Below, piece by piece: positions 6,185 to 6,300 of a DNA stretch of 6,300 bases. The DNA comes from an uncultured Verrucomicrobiota bacterium (GTDB lineage: Bacteria; Verrucomicrobiota; Verrucomicrobiia; Limisphaerales; UBA9464): the NCBI GenBank assembly GCA_903864375.1, contig CAIPFS010000039.1, positions 1-6,300 of the forward strand. Direction: 5' to 3'. A program made the position numbers and the translations under genes. Position 1 is the first letter of the stretch. Every line of letters starts with the position of its first letter. The notes beneath the pieces were generated by a model. It had not been told where the DNA came from. It saw only the letters and a list, made by a program, of their open reading frames with translations, and did no database searches.

Positions 6185-6300
6185 GGATGATGGAGACGTG
6201 GAGTTACGCGAACCGAGTCAAATTTTCCACTCCGAAGTTGTGAGTCTACCCCGGAGGCAGGGACCGATTTAGCGGCGCCCCTGTCCTACCGGCCACCGGG
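6185..6300. other. Upstream region of the PSD1 operon with no confident element
   Basis: No gene is supported here. A TTGACT (6221-6216, minus strand) resembles a -35 element, but nothing like a -10 hexamer lies 15-19 nt downstream. A 5-bp inverted repeat (CAGGG 6258-6262 with CCCTG 6279-6283) is too weak to call. The main promoter of the three-gene operon may use a less canonical sequence or lie beyond the window. Confidence 0.5.

Noticed and set aside
6216..6221. TTGACT as the -35 element of the PSD1 operon promoter
   Set aside because: No acceptable -10 hexamer is found at 15-19 nt, so a promoter was not called.

Overview
The window looks like a chromosomal segment from a GC-rich member of the Planctomycetes-Verrucomicrobia-Chlamydiae group. 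The main argument is the adjacent pair of a Planctomycete-type cytochrome c / DUF1549 / DUF1553 protein and a Tat-exported DUF1501 protein, a combination that is highly expanded in Planctomycetota and Verrucomicrobiota and rare elsewhere. I cannot decide between the two phyla from sequence alone. All genes I can support lie on the minus strand, so the transcriptional order runs from high to low coordinates. The long plus-strand open frames are antisense shadows.

Region 1 (6300 to 1069) is a probable three-gene operon. It begins with a 1026-residue secreted haem protein (PSCyt1-DUF1549-DUF1553, 6184-3104). A 481-residue Tat-signal DUF1501 protein of the alkaline phosphatase/sulfatase-like fold follows after 3 nt (3100-1655). 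After another 28 nt comes a 185-residue cytoplasmic flavodoxin-like protein (1626-1069). The first two are predicted to act outside the cytoplasmic membrane, probably as a pair; their substrate is unknown. The flavodoxin is an unexplained cytoplasmic redox partner.

Region 2 (1068 to 1) is a regulatory module. A 74-nt gap holds a plausible sigma-70-type promoter placed so close to the start codon that the transcript would be almost leaderless. It is followed by an ECF-like sigma factor (994-380). The next gene is a small soluble zinc-binding anti-sigma factor (383-78) whose GTG start overlaps the sigma stop codon behind a strong ribosome binding site. The anti-sigma has the exact Cys-x25-His-x3-Cys-x2-Cys spacing of the redox-responsive ZAS family (RsrA type). 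Beyond its stop, a second very strong ribosome binding site precedes a short open frame leaving the window. A strong hairpin also lies in the last 25 nt, so the end of this operon is ambiguous.

No mobile element, CRISPR array, tRNA or rRNA is visible. There is no clear evidence for a wholly new system. The most interesting points are the sigma/ZAS-anti-sigma pair with its coupled start and near-leaderless promoter, and the flavodoxin attached to a PSD1-DUF1501 pair.
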